Positions 5,576 to 5,915 of a stretch of DNA of 5,915 nucleotides are shown here, piece by piece. Source of the DNA: Limnohabitans sp. (GTDB lineage Bacteria; Planctomycetota; Phycisphaerae; Phycisphaerales; SM1A02); the NCBI GenBank assembly GCA_030054275.1, contig JASGCF010000215.1, positions 1 to 5,915 on the forward strand, in the 5' to 3' direction. The notes under the pieces were generated by a model that had not been told where the DNA came from, searched no databases, and saw nothing but the letters and a program-made list of their open reading frames with translations. Numbering within the stretch: the stretch's first letter is position 1; each line of letters starts with the position of its first letter. A program made the translations under genes and the position numbers.

Positions 5576-5915
5576 ATGCACTTGCATCGCACGACCAACC
5601 ACCCAACTTCCATGCAACAACCCGCGCACAACGCAACAAGTCGTCGAAAGAACTCGCGCACTTCTGTATGCGCCGCCTTCGCAGGCGTGCTTCTTTTGAC
5701 TTCATGCGATACCGGCCGTACGCCACAGTCGATCGAAGTCACGGTGGGTGACCGAACATGGACCTGTCGAGTTTCCGCGGATGACGCGACGCGGCAGAAA
5801 GGTCTTGGCGGTGTCGCGACGCTCGCACCGAACGAAGGCATGATGTTCGCGTTTCCTGATGCAGCGCCGCGCAACTTTTGGATGGTCGGGTGCATCATGG
5901 ATATCGACATCGCCT
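5576..5915 (+). CDS. DUF192 family lipoprotein, N-terminal part (truncated by window end)
   Basis: The frame is open from ATG 5576 to the end of the window (113 residues) with no stop reached. Residues 23-44 form a lipoprotein signal: RRKNSR, a hydrophobic stretch (VCAAFAGVLLL) and the lipobox LTSC with Cys44. Asp45 follows the cysteine. The mature part has DUF192 features: RQKGLGG, then LAPNEGMMFAFPD, then NFWMVGCIMDIDIA, matching the family's R-x-x-GL-[MG]-G, GM-[LM]-F-x-F and FWM...LDI pattern. The usual Lys-Asn-Thr after FWM is replaced by Val-Gly-Cys. The biochemical function of DUF192 is unknown. The start could also be ATG 5612, which still leaves a full signal peptide with RR near the N terminus (101 residues visible) and is closer to normal signal length. 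It follows gluQRS by 31 nt. Confidence 0.82.
   Translation, partial: MHLHRTTNHPTSMQQPAHNATSRRKNSRTSVCAAFAGVLLLTSCDTGRTPQSIEVTVGDRTWTCRVSADDATRQKGLGGVATLAPNEGMMFAFPDAAPRNFWMVGCIMDIDIA

Noticed and set aside
5563..5751. 62-residue plus-strand open frame at the right end
   Set aside because: It is out of frame with the DUF192 lipoprotein, which has a signal peptide and domain motifs and runs off the window.
1..5915. CRISPR array, mobile element, RNA gene or defence cassette
   Set aside because: No spaced direct repeats, transposase, integrase, terminal inverted repeats, tRNA-like fold or nuclease/toxin domains were seen; nearly all of the window is explained by ordinary genes.

Overview
The window looks like a compact stretch of bacterial chromosome (GC roughly 60%, very short intergenic gaps). 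Three traits point to a Gram-negative member of the Planctomycetes, perhaps the Phycisphaerae. It has the 3' end of a Kdo-8-phosphate synthase gene (LPS-type sugar), an mcsA-mcsB pair (protein-arginine phosphorylation, known mainly from Firmicutes but also found elsewhere), and almost no Shine-Dalgarno sequences before start codons. The taxonomic placement is inference from gene content, not a database match.

Layout: bases 1-187 hold the C-terminal end of kdsA (+). Bases 273-1942 hold mcsA and mcsB (+), overlapping by 4 nt (ATGA). Convergent to them, on the minus strand, is a pabA/trpG-type glutamine amidotransferase gene (1968-2561). Divergent from that, 37 nt away, is a second plus-strand pair: an unrecognised 157-residue protein (2599-3072) and a Gfo/Idh/MocA-family oxidoreductase (3069-4121), overlapping by 4 nt (GTGA). 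A 68-nt convergent gap containing a 14-bp tandem repeat separates the oxidoreductase from a minus-strand pterin-4a-carbinolamine dehydratase gene (4190-4492). Divergent from that, after 50 nt, is gluQRS, a glutamyl-Q-tRNA(Asp) synthetase (4543-5544). The window ends inside a DUF192 lipoprotein gene (5576 onward). No gap exceeds 85 nt, so there is no large non-coding region to explain.

Functional links: McsA and McsB should act together as activator and kinase in arginine phosphorylation and protein quality control. The amidotransferase (chorismate to p-aminobenzoate or anthranilate) and the carbinolamine dehydratase (pterin recycling) both touch folate/pterin metabolism, though they are not in one operon. 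GluQRS modifies queuosine in tRNA(Asp). The 157-residue protein and the oxidoreductase are translationally coupled and may share a role, but the substrate cannot be read from sequence.

I found no CRISPR array, insertion sequence, phage gene, RNA gene or obvious defence system. The most interesting items are small: a perfect 15-bp tandem duplication inside the NAD-binding loop of the oxidoreductase, a changed phospho-arginine docking motif in McsB, a likely missing zinc site in GluQRS, an uncharacterised coupled gene, and several genes that look leaderless.
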